Source: Pelobates cultripes (Eukaryota > Chordata > Amphibia > Anura > Pelobatidae). From it: 64,000 bases of DNA. Below, piece by piece: positions 35,364 to 47,821 of this stretch. The notes below the pieces were generated by a model. It had not been told where the DNA came from and ran no database searches. It was given only the letters and a program-made list of their open reading frames with translations. The DNA lies in the NCBI GenBank assembly GCA_933207985.1, contig OW240921.1, positions 103,978,958-104,042,957 of the forward strand, given 5' to 3'. The position numbers and the translations under genes are program-made. Position 1 is the first letter of the stretch; the number at the start of each line of letters is the position of its first letter.

Positions 35364-36039
35364 CCTACCATCAAACTTGTCATATTGGTCCAAGACATGC
35401 TGTGTAATTTCAATTTCTTTGTAGAAAAAAAATCAATTTCTAGACTCAGTATTTTATGTAGTTTTCAAAATCACATTTCCAAGGTTGAATTTTTTTTATT
35501 ATTATTTTATTATTTCATGACAGTTGGATTTGGTTTACTGTACTACTAAAGCCCTCTGTTTCCTTTTCAAAAATGCACAGTATTTTAACACCGGTTTGTT
35601 TAACTCAAGGGTAGTCAACCTGGTCCCTACCGCCCACTAGTGGGCATTTTGGGATTTAAGGTGTGTGGTGGTGGGTTCTGCAGAAATACTTGGGCCTCCA
35701 TGGCCATAGACCAAGGCAGGAATCTCCCCTGCCTGCCAATGCTAGCCTTACAGAGCCAGCCTTACTGTAATCACTCTCGAGCTGTTGAGGAGATCAAAGA
35801 TCTCCCTCACTGGCCCGCTGGCACTTAGTTCCAGCAGAGGGAGAGAAGGGTCTCTTATGGTCGGAGCATTTCACTGCGTTAACCATGGCAACACTCTGAT
35901 ACAGTGCTGTGCTTGTAGGACAGGAAAGTCAGCCTGAAGCTGGAGGAGCTGCATGCTAAAGTGAACATGACACCACTGGACAACCAGGGCTTGTAGCATT
36001 ATGTCCCCCCTCCCTGGTAAAAGGTTAGAAGAAGGCAGG

Positions 36040-36380
36040 GGGAAGCCTTCACACCTACACACAGCATTGACCCTATGCACCCTTCACACACACACATTAA
36101 CCTCTTACACACACACACATACACACACAGACTGCCCCCTCACACACACTGCCCCCTCACACACACACTACCCCCTGACACACACTGCACCCACCACTCA
36201 CACTGTACCACTCACACGCACACACTACTCCACACTGCACTGATCACACACACTTCCACTACACACACAACACCTCCTCACACACACCTCCCCTTACACA
36301 CACTCCACCCGTCACACACACTGCACCCCAACATACACAGTGCACCCCTCACACACACTGCCCCCTCAGACACACTGCAC
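36040..36380. repeat. CA-rich array, left
   Basis: Irregular 'cacacacactgccccctca' repeats on the plus strand. Continues at 38446-38965 beyond the nested insertion, so it was one array before the insertion. Confidence 0.85.
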
Positions 36381-36489
36381 CTCAGACCAGGGGTCAAGTC
36401 CTGGGGAAAAAAGTGTGGGAACTCACCCAAGATACCCGCCTCCCCCCCCCTTAAAAAAAAATTTTTTTTTAAAAATTACACTCCTATGC

Positions 36490-37090
36490 ATATAGTGCAG
36501 TGCGTGTATAATGAATGTAGTGTGTTTGTAGCGAATGCAGTGTGAATAATAATTGTAGTGTATTTGTAGTGAGTGCAGAGTGTGTATAATGAATGCAGTG
36601 TGTTTTTAGTGAGTGCAGAGTGTGTATAATGAATGTAGTGTATTTGTAGTGAGTGCAGTGTGTATAATAAATGTAGTGTATTTGTAGTGAGTGCAGTGTG
36701 TATAATAAGTGTAGTGTATTTGCAGTGAGTGCAGTGTGTTTAATAAATGTAGTGTGTTTTTAGTGAGTGTAGTGTGTATAGTGAATGCAGTGTGTATAGT
36801 GAATGTAGTGTTTTTGTAGTGAGTGCAGAGTGTATATATTGAATGCAGAGTGTGTATAATGAATTTAGTGTGTTTGTAGTGAGTGCAGAGTGTGTACAAT
36901 GAATGCAGTGTATGTAGTGTGTTTGTAGTGAATGTAGAGTGTGTATAGTGAATGTAGTGTGTAGTTAGTGCAGAATGTGCATAATGAATGCAGAGTGTGT
37001 ATAGTGAATGCAGAGGGTGTATAGTGAATGCAGAGGGTGTATAGTGAATGTAGTGTGTTTGTAGTGAGTGAAGAGTGTGTATAATGAATG
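36490..37090. repeat. Minisatellite 'agtgtgtataatgaatgtagtg'
   Basis: Roughly 40-bp units combining 'gtgtataatgaatg(t/c)agtg' and 'tgtttgtagtgagtgcagag', repeated with many point differences. A related word set occurs in the array at 62830-64000. Confidence 0.85.
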
Positions 37091-38042
37091 CAGTGTGTGC
37101 GTGTGCTGGATGATGTGTGTGTGCGCGCTGGATGACGTGTGTGTGAGTGCTGGATGATGTGTGTGTGCTGGATGATGGGTGTGTGTGTGCTGGATGATGG
37201 GTGTGTGAGTGCTGGATGATGTGTGTGTGAGTGCTGGATGATGGGTGTGTGAGTGCTGGATGATGGATGATGTGTGTGTGTGTGCTGGATGATGTGTGAG
37301 TGCGTGTGCTGTGAGTGCTGGATGATGGGTGTGAGTGCTGGATGATGGGTGCGTGTGCTGGATGATGGTGTGTGTGTGTGCTGTGGAGTGCTGGATGGGT
37401 GTGTGTGGGTGCTGGATGATGGGTGTGTGTGTGTGTGTGTGTGCTGGATGATGTGTGGATGAGGTGTGTGTGTGTGTGTGTGTGCTGGATGATGGGTGTG
37501 TGTGTGTGTGTGTGTGCTGGATGATGGGTGTGTGTGTGCTGGATGATGTGTGTGTGAGTGCTGGATGATGTGTGAGTGAGTGCTGGATGTGTGTGAGTGC
37601 TGGATGATGGGTGTGTGAGTGCTGGATGATGGGTGTGTGAGTGCTGGATGATGTGTGTGTGAGTGCTGGATGATGTGTGTGTGCTGGATGATGGGTGTGT
37701 GAGTGCTGGATGATGTGTGTGTGAGTGCTGGATGATGTGTGTGTGTGAGTGCTGGATGATGGGTGTGTGAGTGCTGGATGATGGGTGTGTGGTGCTGGAT
37801 GATGGGTGTGTGTGTGCTGGATGATGTGTGGGTGATGTGTGTGCTGGATGATGGGTGTGTGTGTGTGCTGGATGATGGGTGTGTGTGTGTGCTGGATGAT
37901 GGGTGTGTGAGTGCTGATGATGTGTGTGTGAGTGCTGGATGATGTGTGTGTGAGTGCTGGATGATGGGTGTGTGTGAGTGCTGGATGATGGGTGTGTGAG
38001 TGTATGTGTGCTGGATGATGGGTGTGTGAGTGCTGGATGATG
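37091..38042. repeat. Minisatellite 'gtgctggatgatgggtgtgtga'
   Basis: About 40 units of 20-25 bp with a constant GCTGGATGATG core and a variable TG spacer. A minus-strand frame of 363 codons crosses it only because units keep the frame; it is a His/Thr/Ser repeat, not a gene. Confidence 0.9.
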
Positions 38043-38196
38043 GGGAGGGGAAGCATTTTTTTTTTTACTTAATGTGTATGTATATTTTTTTATTTTATCC
38101 CCCCCTCCCTGCTTCTTACCTTGTCAGGGAGGGGGGAGATCGCCTGGTGGTCCGGTGGTATGCTGGAGGGAACCAGCCGCTGCACAGAGGGGCCAT

Positions 38197-38315
38197 CACA
38201 CGCTGTGTTCCCTCTCCAGCTCTAACTCTCGCGAGACTCGCCTGTGCGGAGCGTTGCCATGGTAACAGCCGCGGGTCTCGCGAGAGTTAGAGCTGGAGGG
38301 AGAACACAGCGTGTG
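38197..38315. repeat. Large GC-rich hairpin
   Basis: Arms of about 45 bp ('cacacgctgtgttccctctc' to 'tctcgcgagactcg', and their complements) pair around a ~27-bp loop containing 'ttgccatggtaac'. Imperfect by one or two bases. Confidence 0.85.
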
Positions 38316-38445
38316 CTGGCCCCTCAGTGCAGGTAGGCAGGGCCGGTCCTGCAGGATCACTAGCGGGAACGGCGTTCCTGCTATGGAAAAAGTGCGGGAA
38401 CGCCGTTCCCATGCGTTCCTGCAGGACTCGAGCCCTGCCTCAGAC

Positions 38446-38965
38446 ACACACACTGCCCTCTTTTCACACACACACACACTGCACCCCTTACACACACTGC
38501 CCCCTCACACACACTGCCATGCTCACACACACACAGTAACATTCACACGCACCACACCCTTCACACACACACACTGCACCCCTTGCACACACTTCCCCCT
38601 CACACACACACACTGCCATCCTCACATACACACCATCACACACTGCCCCCTCACACACACACTGCACCCGTCACATACATACAGCACTCTTCACACACAC
38701 AGCTCCCTTAACACACACACTGCACCCTTCATACACACTCTGCACCCTTGACACACACACTGTCCCTTCACACACACAATGCACCCTTCACATACATACA
38801 GCACCCCTCATACACACAGCACCCTTAACACACACACTGCACCCTTCACACACACCACACCCTTCACACACAGACTGCACCCTTCACACACACTGCCCCT
38901 TCCCACACATACACAGCACCATTCACACACACACACACAGCACCTTTCACACAACCACATGGAAA
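38446..38965. repeat. CA-rich array, right
   Basis: Repeats of 'cacacacactgcacccttca' type, continuing the array interrupted at 36387. Confidence 0.85.
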
Positions 38966-39210
38966 AAAAAAATATATAGATATATATCTTTCTATATTTT
39001 CTATAGAAAATAGAAAAAAATAAAAAATAATTTTAAATACATATTTTTTTAAATAAATTCCTCCTTTTAAAAAAGAAAAGAAAAGAAAAATGCACTTGCG
39101 CTATAAAATTAGTTACTGTGGCACTGGCGGGTGGTAAGGAAATGTTACCATCAACAAAAGTACAAATGTGAGCAGTAGGTATTAAAAGGTTGACTACCCC
39201 TGGTTTAACT

Positions 39211-40124
39211 GAACGCCATAGTCATAAACAATATATTTAACTGGGTAATTTAATATATAGAGCTTACTCACCTCGGCTCCAGCACTGCAATGACCACATC
39301 TCTAAGGTTATTAAATTAGTGAAGGAAGAACATGCAAGGAGAACTTACGTCTACTTCTTGTAACTTGTAACGTATTATTTTAAGAGCTAGAATGTGTTCA
39401 ACATTAGGATTGCTCTTCAACCAATGATAGAAATCCATACTCTATTATTTTACACTTGTGAAAAAAACAAAATATATATTTTTATTACCTTACTCACAAA
39501 ATGCCTTTTGAAGTTAACACATTTTACTATTCATGTAAATTGGATCTATTATATCAGCAGAGATCTCTTTGCTACATTTCTGAGAATAAATCTTTTGGTT
39601 GTGGTACTTGCAGAACACATCATCATGTTCATCTCAGACAATGTGAAATCCATTTAGAACAAGACCCTGTAGTAATTGAGGATATATTGGTCTTGGAACA
39701 TCACAACAATTCAATGAACTATACAATTTTAGCTTGTATCTCCGAAGACACACTAGATATAATGTGCTTAATGCCTTTGTGTCTGCTATCTAGTATACGT
39801 TTATTGGTTTTTCTGTTTCCATTTCTTTTAGATTAAATGTCAACAAGGTAACAATATGGAATATTAGTGCGATTAGTTTTGTACTATAAAAATTAGCTTC
39901 TTTTGTGTTGCACCTTGGAGTTTTTTACTACAATTGGTTAAGCCTTGTGAAAACCTATTCTGTTTATTTCAGCAATAATAGCAATAACAATATTTATTTT
40001 TAATTCAGAGTTACTAAAATACTACCCAATATTTTTTTTCAAGTCCTTCACTGGGAAATGGTGGTATTAAAATGCTTTCTACTTGTATTTTAAGTATTGT
40101 TTTTAACTCTCAGCCCATATACAA
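39211..40124. other. No gene seen; AT-rich
   Basis: AT-rich, unique-looking sequence with short frames lacking recognisable domains. Confidence 0.45.
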
Positions 40125-40602
40125 TTTAAAGGGGCTTTGTTACCCCCATTCCCCCTGAAAACATTTGTATTTCACAATGATAGAATCTTTCTGAAAAACA
40201 AATTTTGACTGTGTTGTAATTTAATTGAAATTCCAATCCAGTCAGGAGATATAGAGAGACAAAGTATGAACTACTTTGTCTCTGTATATTTTCGCAACGT
40301 GACTTTCTTAGACACTGGACAGGGCTACAGTGTCAATCCAGTGATGGCTGCAGGGAATTGGCTCTGTCTCTGGAGTTTTCCACAGTCTCGCGGGATCCTC
40401 CACACTGTGGTGTACTCTTGGTCTTAGTACTTCAAAGAGGACTTCCTGGAGGAAGATGGCAGGACCCGTGATGGACAGGTTAAGGTAAGTAAATTACACC
40501 TTTAACTGCCCTCCCAACCACCGGACCAACAGCGGCGATGTCCTTATTGTTGTTTTTTTTTAATTCTGTTAAGTCCCCAGATGGTGACAGTTCCTCTTTA
40601 AA
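40125..40602. mobile_element. T2-like MITE with TTAA flanks
   Basis: Left end TTTAAAGGGGCTTTGTTACC; right end, reverse-complemented, TTTAAAGAGGAACTGTCACC. TTAA is present at both ends (40126-40129 and 40598-40601). The ends fit TTAAAGGRR loosely. About 480 bp, non-coding. Confidence 0.65.
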
Positions 40603-43036
40603 CCACAGTTCTCAACACATTGTGAACTGCCAGACATACATTTTCTTAAAGTTGCAAAATAAAACAATCATCACTCTTAGTAATATACATGTAAAATAGT
40701 AGTATTAGTATTGTTTTTAATTTATTTATTTTTTTAATTCATGATATCTTTTGCTGGTTATGATCCAACATAATAATTTCTAATAAACAATTAGAACACA
40801 CCAAAAACACTTTATAAATGTCTGTAAACACTTAAGTGCAATAGTATAATATAACCTATTATTATGATGCATAAGTTACACCAAACTGAATATTTAAATA
40901 ATAAAATGTTTTTATGCTCAATAAAGTGCCACCTCGTATTTTAAAAAAGTGCCAAAAATCATAAAACAATACATAAACATTAAAATGTTCACTCATTTCT
41001 CTGTCCTATAAAATAGACAAAAGAGGCAAACACAGTGCATACTGTTTGAAAAATGTTTTTGTTTGTATCCCCTCCTCTAGTTTGTGAACTCACATTTACC
41101 AGAGCCTATATATCCTGACTTTGGGTTTAAACAACTTCCAGAGAGTGGGATAAAAGTCCTACTTGGCGTTTAATATTTATCTTTATGTTGGAAATAAAAT
41201 TGTTGTGGGTTCAGTATGGAAAACAAACACAAAGAGAGCTTTGTGTACATGTCCTGGCAAACAATTGCCATTCAGAGTAAGGCTTAGTGACTCTGATCCT
41301 TTCACGTGGGGAGGAGACTCTTTACACCACTCTTAAGGATCAGATAACACATAAGGATCCATATTAAGGACGGTATGAGGATTTTACCCCTCTCTCTGGA
41401 AGATGTGTAAACCAGAGCTTGGCTATGTAGGCTCTGGTCAATGTGAGTGCACCATTTAGGAAAGGGGGGAAAACATTTTAAAAAGTTAAACGTTAAAACA
41501 TTTTTGTTTTTTTCAAACCGTATGCATTATGCCTACCTTGTGTGATGTATAATATTGTTTTATGATTATTGGGACTTTTCAAAATATGAGGTTGCAATTT
41601 ATTGAGCATAAAAACACTTTATTATATAAATATTCAGTTTTCTGTTACATATGCACCTTAACAGTAGGTTGTGTTAAACTATTGCACTTTAGTGTTTACT
41701 CACCTTTCAAGCGCATCACAAATCCTAGTTTTTGTTTTTTAATTTGGGTACATCTTGTGAAGTGCCTGCAATGGAAACCTTATTGCCCTCAATAGCCCTT
41801 AAGTGCCTCCATACTAGCACTGGTTGTTAATTAGAACATACACTCTAATATTTTTAAAATGTGTACATTTGTTTACCAACACCACCATAATCAGAACTAT
41901 ATTGAACTAAGAAACATTATAGTATTTTTTCTATTATATAAACTGCCTTCTGTAAAAAATAGGTATCAAGGAAGCAGTAATGCTAAAAAGACACCAGTTT
42001 TAATACTAACATTTTCAGTATTCATTAGGGATATGAAGCAGGGAAGCAGGCTCCTCACATCCTGTTATCACATTGAATTATCGGCTGATATCAAAATGTT
42101 ATGGCTGCCTTCTCAGATCAGCTCTTTATGAAGGTATCTATATAGAAAAAATCTAAAATCAATAAAAAAAAAAAAAAGAAAACTTTTAAAGCTACCATTG
42201 CAATGACAGCTTATTAGTTCAGGGAGAAAATGTGATTGCCACTTTAAAATCAAGAAGGATTTTTCCAATTTTTGTGGCATCATTTATACATTGCTTCAAA
42301 TTTAGTTTTTTGTTTTTTTTTTGTCTTTTGGATCAACAGTGAGAATCAATGTGTGAAGTCTTAAACCTGATGTATGAAATATTCTGTTCATATAACTATG
42401 TAACAATGCGATCTGTGCAAAAAATAAAGTAGGGGATACAAGCTACCTGATACACCATGTCTTATTTTGCAGATAAAATTTTAATCATGAGTTATATTTA
42501 AGTTTAACCATGAAAGTACTTGTAAAAGTGACACATCTGCTATTCTATATTTATGTCAGTTTAGCTGACTTTTATATTCCTGGTTTTTAATCCCTGCTGT
42601 AAATGAGTGTTAGGTGTAAATTTAATTGATAATACGACTTATGCAAGTCTTTATTTTCACTATAATAATTTAAAGCATATAAGATATATTCATGTTGATC
42701 TAACATTGACTAAGGTGTATGAATCTATTTATTTACAACTTAATAAAACATTGCCATGTCTTTGTGCAACCTAGGTAACACATGACTATGCTGTTACATC
42801 TATTTATATAAGAAACTGGAAGAGCAATTATGTGCTATGGTAGCAAAAAAAAAACAAAAAAACAATTTCAATGATGTGATGGTTGTACAGGAACACCTGT
42901 TGGAGACTATCAATTCCTTTATTAGGATTAGATTCATGCATCAGTCCTAATTATTAAATAGCTCATATATCTTTGGTTTAAATAAATTTTGTGGTAGTTA
43001 ACATTCACCATAAACTTACTCCTAACCTTAATCCTA
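40603..43036. other. No gene seen; AT-rich
   Basis: Unique-looking AT-rich DNA with A-runs near 42165. No coding domain, RNA or repeat boundary recognised. Confidence 0.45.
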
Positions 43037-43400
43037 CTCTACCCTCACACCATTTTGCAGCCAAGGAGATTTAATTCATCATTTGAAGTGCTGTATAAAA
43101 TGCTCAGTTTGAGTGCTGCGTACAGCTCCACTGTTGGACTGCAGCCACTAAATATAGCCCCAGCTGACAGATGGAAGACCAAGGTATCTATTGAAACATA
43201 AGGTCTTCCTGGTGTTTTCAAGAATTGAATTCTGCTCATACCATATTGCAGCCAATAAAATTTAAATCCACATTTGAAGGGCAGTATGGAGCCTTTAAAC
43301 CTCACTGTGGGTGCTGCATACATCTAATCCATCAGTCTGGGGACCATACATATGGTCTGATGCCTGGGTCTCCCTGGTGTGAGCAGGGATTAAACCCTAC
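43037..43400 (+). repeat. Two diverged tandem copies of a ~200-bp unit
   Basis: 'acaccattttgcagccaagg...catttgaag' near 43045-43090 matches 'ataccatattgcagccaata...catttgaag' near 43239-43280. Later, 'ggtcttcctggtgttttcaa' matches 'ggtctccctggtgtgagca'. Period about 195 bp. 'gcagggattaaaccctactc' faintly recalls a tRNA T-arm, so a SINE origin is conceivable but unproven. Confidence 0.5.
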
Positions 43401-43493
43401 TCAACTAAACTACAGGAAGTACCATACCATTTTAATGGACTTAAATCACACGCTATGTAAGATGTCCCTGAATGTCCTAACATTATTTAGTGG

Positions 43494-43670
43494 TTAAAAA
43501 ACACTCCAAGTACCATAACCACTGTACTGCAACTGACAGACTCCAGGTTAAAAGGAAAACAAATTGACTACTTACATTTGGGGAGGGGGTGACAGGCTAC
43601 TCCTATCACTATAATCACTATATCACACTGTACTGGGTATGGTTCTTGTAGTAACCCTTTGAAGTACAAT
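43494..43670. mobile_element. T2-like MITE fragment
   Basis: Starts TTAAAAAACACTCCAAGTAC and ends near 'gtacttcaaagggttactac' on the other strand. The 'cactccaag.accataaccact' phrase is shared with 50672-50866. Confidence 0.45.
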
Positions 43671-46600
43671 CTCATCAATTAAAATGAGTGAAATGAATTG
43701 TCGATGATCTAAAGTCAAAACTCATGTCCACCTACTTGACTGTGGAATTAACATTAATTAAACTATGTATAATGTTGCACCAGATCTTGTTTTTTAATGA
43801 ACAATCCCCTGTATGAATCTTTGAAGTTGATTTAGAGAGAGATGACTAATATTTCAAAAAATATATCAAATTTCGCAAAATAAAAAAGTGTCAGTACAAA
43901 ATATTCTTGGTGATAAAGAGCTTAAAGAATGATTATTATCATTTTTTTTAAATTATATTAAATCTCAACATTATTTTAATAATAAATATGATATACATCA
44001 ATAAACATTTTATTTTATTTTTAAAAAATCTGAAAAAATACATATAAACAACTCTACCTGACTCTGGTTAAGAGTTTTGTTACGCTAAATCAGAACTGTT
44101 AATGACTACATTTCCAAATACATTTTCTTCACTAGTCGCACAAAATAGTTGTTGGTTTTTTTTTTTTTTTGTTAACAAGCTGTGTATAGTTTAGTCTTTG
44201 CTTATCATGTGTTTCAATGTCTGTTGGAATATATTACTCTGTACAAAATTTATTTCGCTGTTATCAATCCCAGTGACTATTATTTAAGCCATGTAGCAAC
44301 TGCAGTGCCCTTTAGTAAATGGAAAAAGTATCCAGTATTGTTCATTCTGAGATACATCAAAATAGGATTGTTCTTCGGGAATAGTATTTAAAGAACATCA
44401 AGAAAATAGACTCAGGTTCATTAAATTACATGCACCTTGGTTTATTAAGTAATTATTTCTAGAAGGACACAAGTACTAAGGCTATCAAAGGAAACATTTG
44501 ACAATAAAGGCTGGTAATGGATGATTATGATGATTATCAATAAACAGTAAATTAAACAAGAAAAGCTTCTCATAATGGGATTTACCTGGTTCTTTGAACA
44601 CTTCCACAGACTGGTATTTAAAGCAATGTGAATAAGGAAACATACATAGTTATTTTAATTCTAAAAAGATTCAATTTAGTGAGATGGATTGATGGACTGT
44701 AGACATTAGCTATTGCTCCTATCTATCCTATTTGTGGAAGTTTCTATCCTAATAAATGTTTGTTTTTTTTTGTTTTTTTTGTAGATTAATCTATTCTGTG
44801 AAATTACTGTTTACTAAGAGCCTTTCTGCAATTTAAAGTTCTACAATTTGCATTAGAGATCATTGAGACAGTTTCAAAGGAAACTGTACTGACCAATGTC
44901 CATGTAGGTAACAGCAATAATACTCACTGGTACACATTTAAGAATTCAGATGCAATTTTCAAGAGGGAGACATTTCAAAAATATGTTCTGAGATGGTTCC
45001 AGCCTTTGTCATTATAAGTGAAATAACTTAGCCGAAGAAAGTCAAATAACTTATTACAAAATACAAAAAACATTATATTGCATGTATTTTATTTTTGTCT
45101 CAACCAAAGCAACTTTTATTTAAAAATCAAGGTTTACAATCTCAACGACAAATATAAATGCTATTGTCATATAGTCTCATTAGTGAAACATGACAAAGTG
45201 ATATTGGTGTTATATAGTCACATATTAGAGTGATGCCGTAAACTCTGATTATCTGGTACATTCAATGATACCAACATAGTGGATTTAGTGTTTATAATTA
45301 TGTGTGTCAAAATCTTAAGCGATGTAGAACAAGGAAGGATTCACCTGAGAAAGGAAGAAAACAAATATGCCATAAGATAGAAAAGGTAAGAAAGAATGGG
45401 TAGGGGTTGGGGTAGGAGGGAATTAGAGGAAATAGGAGTCTTTTAAAAGTGAAAATAAAACAATCAACAAATCATTATACACCATTTTAAGTTTTCAAAA
45501 GAGAGAAAAATATAAGAGTTAAAATTATGAAGATATTTAGAAACAATCAATTAATCAATTAATCAGAGAGGATTTCTAAAACAGGAGCCCTTTCAAATTC
45601 ATAATTGTAAGCATCAAGTTATGTATGGTGGTAATTTTCACTAAAGGATCAGAAGTAACATTCTACCTGAGGCTGTGAATTCACCTCTAAAGCCAAAGTA
45701 TAAAAACATCAACCTACCACTCCTCAAAGAACAAAACATGCTTGAAACTTTTAGTCAAATGACCTTTGAGAAAAAAACCTCATAATTGATGCTTATTATA
45801 GCCAATTTGAGCTGTAATGTTCTAGATATGGAATAATTACTTAGATGGGTTAATGACTAATGGGCTATATGCACACATAGGTATAAGCATTAATGACATG
45901 ACCAAACCTGATTCTACAAGGAGTAGAGAAGTCATACATGACCAGGGGACTTTTTTTATTTTGACCATCAGGAGATCCTACAAATGGGATTCATGACCAC
46001 TGACCCTGTAAACGATTATTTGGGGCAATCCAAAAATGAAAACCAAGCAAGAATTAACAACAAAACATACGGTAATGGTTATATGGCTTTCTATGCAGTA
46101 ATGAGCATAAAGTCTTAGTAAGAGCAGCAGTTGACAGTAGGCCAGTTGGATAAAAATAGACATTTAAGGAGACCCATACATAAGAACCAGCCGAAGGAGA
46201 TTTTCTTGGATTCCTGATGGAAAACAGACATAATACTGGATAGAAAACCATGTGTTTATTGCAGTTTTTTTTCAGAGAGATATAATTTGTGAGTGTACGG
46301 CTGGTTTTCATTAGCTCATATAAATGTGTTACCTTTTTTATTTCCATATCTGCTTATGATAATGACAGCTATTAAAGTTAAAAAATGTATGATACCAGTA
46401 ATACAATATTTTTTCCTATATAAAGTATTTTATATTTATCCATACCAAATATTTTATAGCCTTCCAAGTGCTTTCATACTGATTTCATACTTATTTTAGT
46501 CATATTCCTTAAATGCCTCATTTAATGAAACTTATTTATAAGGGGAGTTACAAGGCTCCCCTAGTTCCTGCACAACTTTTTAATGATCAGGAAAGATTAT

Positions 46601-47743
46601 AGAGAAACTCCAGAAAAATATGGGGTAATTCATCTAGTGATGAATGATTCTATTTTTTATTTTTATTTTTTATGCAGGATCCCATATGTATAATCAAAAA
46701 CTGGACAAAACTTTTACACTTTAACTCCACACTGTTATCTTCCAATTTTTTAGATTAAGGGATAGAACATCTTATTTGATTTTATATTCCTATATTAAAA
46801 TGTAAAGTGCTAAGGAATATATTCACTATTTATCTATCCTTCTGTAAGTCTGTCTGTCTGTCTATTTATCTATCTGTCTCTGTCTGTCTATCTTTCTGTC
46901 TCTATCTATCTATGTAATCTAGATTGGCCCTTTAAATGTTTGTTTTTTATCTTTGTAAGATCAACTAGGAACAACATGCTCTATTCAACACTATTCCCAC
47001 AGTATAATAATATATTTTCTAATTTGTTGAATATAACTTGTTCTTGAATTCATTAATTCGCCATAAGTTTATTTTCCTCTTCCTTATCATGCAAATATTT
47101 TCAGCATTAAATGGTTTGCACTGTATTTTTGTTTTTTTTTAAGTTTCATTGACTGTTCTTTTTTAAGTGCAAAGATAAAAGGTGTCAAGTTATTTACACA
47201 AGATAATTATATTTTCAAGATTTCGATTTGGTGGGGGTTTTTTTGTGTATGAAACAAAGTATATAAATTTTAGGCAGAGAACTGTAAAATATGTTTTCTT
47301 CTTCCATAACTCAATGTTAATTATGCATGATTTCCTTAACTTTTTTTTAATTAGAAGTGAAAAAAAATCAGTAATTTCTTGACTATTTACAGCAAATAGT
47401 TAAATATCAGATTTGATTTACAGAGATAAAGTAGTTACTCCTTATTTCTTAATTTGTTATATAAATAAATAAAAATAATGAACAATCAATACACATTACA
47501 TTTACTTTTAAAGGCACCATTTACCTTCCTCTTTTTCCACATCACTACTGTTTATCTTTCAGAGGAACACATTTTGTTCTGGCAGAGCTATATTCCATCT
47601 ATCTGCATTTCTCCAGGGGCATTACAAATGGCAGCAATCATTGTAGGCCAAATTTAATTGCTGTATTTCTGCAGAGGGAGAGTACAGGAGGCATAATGGA
47701 ATGCTAAAAAGGTTCCTGAACGCTTCATTTGCAAACCACAATG
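43671..47743. other. No gene seen; long AT-rich stretch
   Basis: About 4 kb of AT-rich, unique-looking DNA with poly-T runs near 44160 and 44765 and a microsatellite near 46850. No domain, RNA gene or element end recognised. Confidence 0.5.
46848..46914 (+). repeat. (TCTG/TCTA)n microsatellite
   Basis: Mixed tetranucleotide run of tctg and tcta units. Confidence 0.9.
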
Positions 47744-47751
47744 GCCTACAT

Positions 47752-47812
47752 CAGGGTAGGCATTCTTCGGCACTCAAGATCAATATCTTGTGCCAAAGGT
47801 TGCTTACCCCTG
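47752..47812. mobile_element. 61-bp hairpin hAT MITE with perfect 8-bp TSD
   Basis: CAGGGTAGGCATTC at the left faces GCTTACCCCTG at the right, and the middle (ggcactcaagat / atcttgtgcc) pairs, so almost the whole element is one hairpin. The exact TSD gcctacat lies at 47744-47751 and 47813-47820. The ends are hAT-like. Confidence 0.9.
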
Positions 47813-47821
47813 GCCTACATA

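Larger units (their letters stand above)
33090..35477 (+). mobile_element. Penelope-like element A, flanked by inverted repeats
   Basis: About 95 bp at 33090-33184 recurs in inverted orientation at 35384-35477 (shared 'acacagcatgtcttggacca' and 'aattgattttttttctacaa'). Between them are a GIY-YIG endonuclease pseudogene, a 3' UTR, a hammerhead-like motif and 'atcaataaaag'. Partial inverted copies at the ends are a known oddity of Penelope insertions. The RT is missing, so the copy is 5'-truncated. Whether the repeat is part of the element or was copied into it is uncertain. Confidence 0.7.
36388..38437. mobile_element. Nested hAT-type element (2.05 kb), 8-bp TSD
   Basis: Begins CAGGGGTCAAGTCCTGGGG and ends GGACTCGAGCCCTG. 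The exact TSD cctcagac lies at 36380-36387 and 38438-38445. Inside the ends, 'aaaaaagtgtgggaact' and 'ggaaaaagtgcgggaac' are related. It contains two GT-rich minisatellites and a large hairpin. No transposase. Confidence 0.92.
35606..39202. mobile_element. hAT-type element (3.6 kb) rich in CA/GT arrays, 8-bp TSD
   Basis: Begins CAAGGGTAGTCAACCTGG and ends AGGTTGACTACCCCTG (TIR about 15 bp). The exact TSD gtttaact lies at 35598-35605 and 39203-39210. The subterminal parts (ctaccgcccactagtgggc at left, ggcgggtggtaagg at right) also pair. No transposase; the interior is CA-rich arrays and another hAT element. Confidence 0.93.

Noticed and set aside
36965..38056. Minus-strand open frame of 363 codons, His/Thr/Ser rich
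   Set aside because: It is the GCTGGATGATG minisatellite read in frame; no non-repetitive domain.
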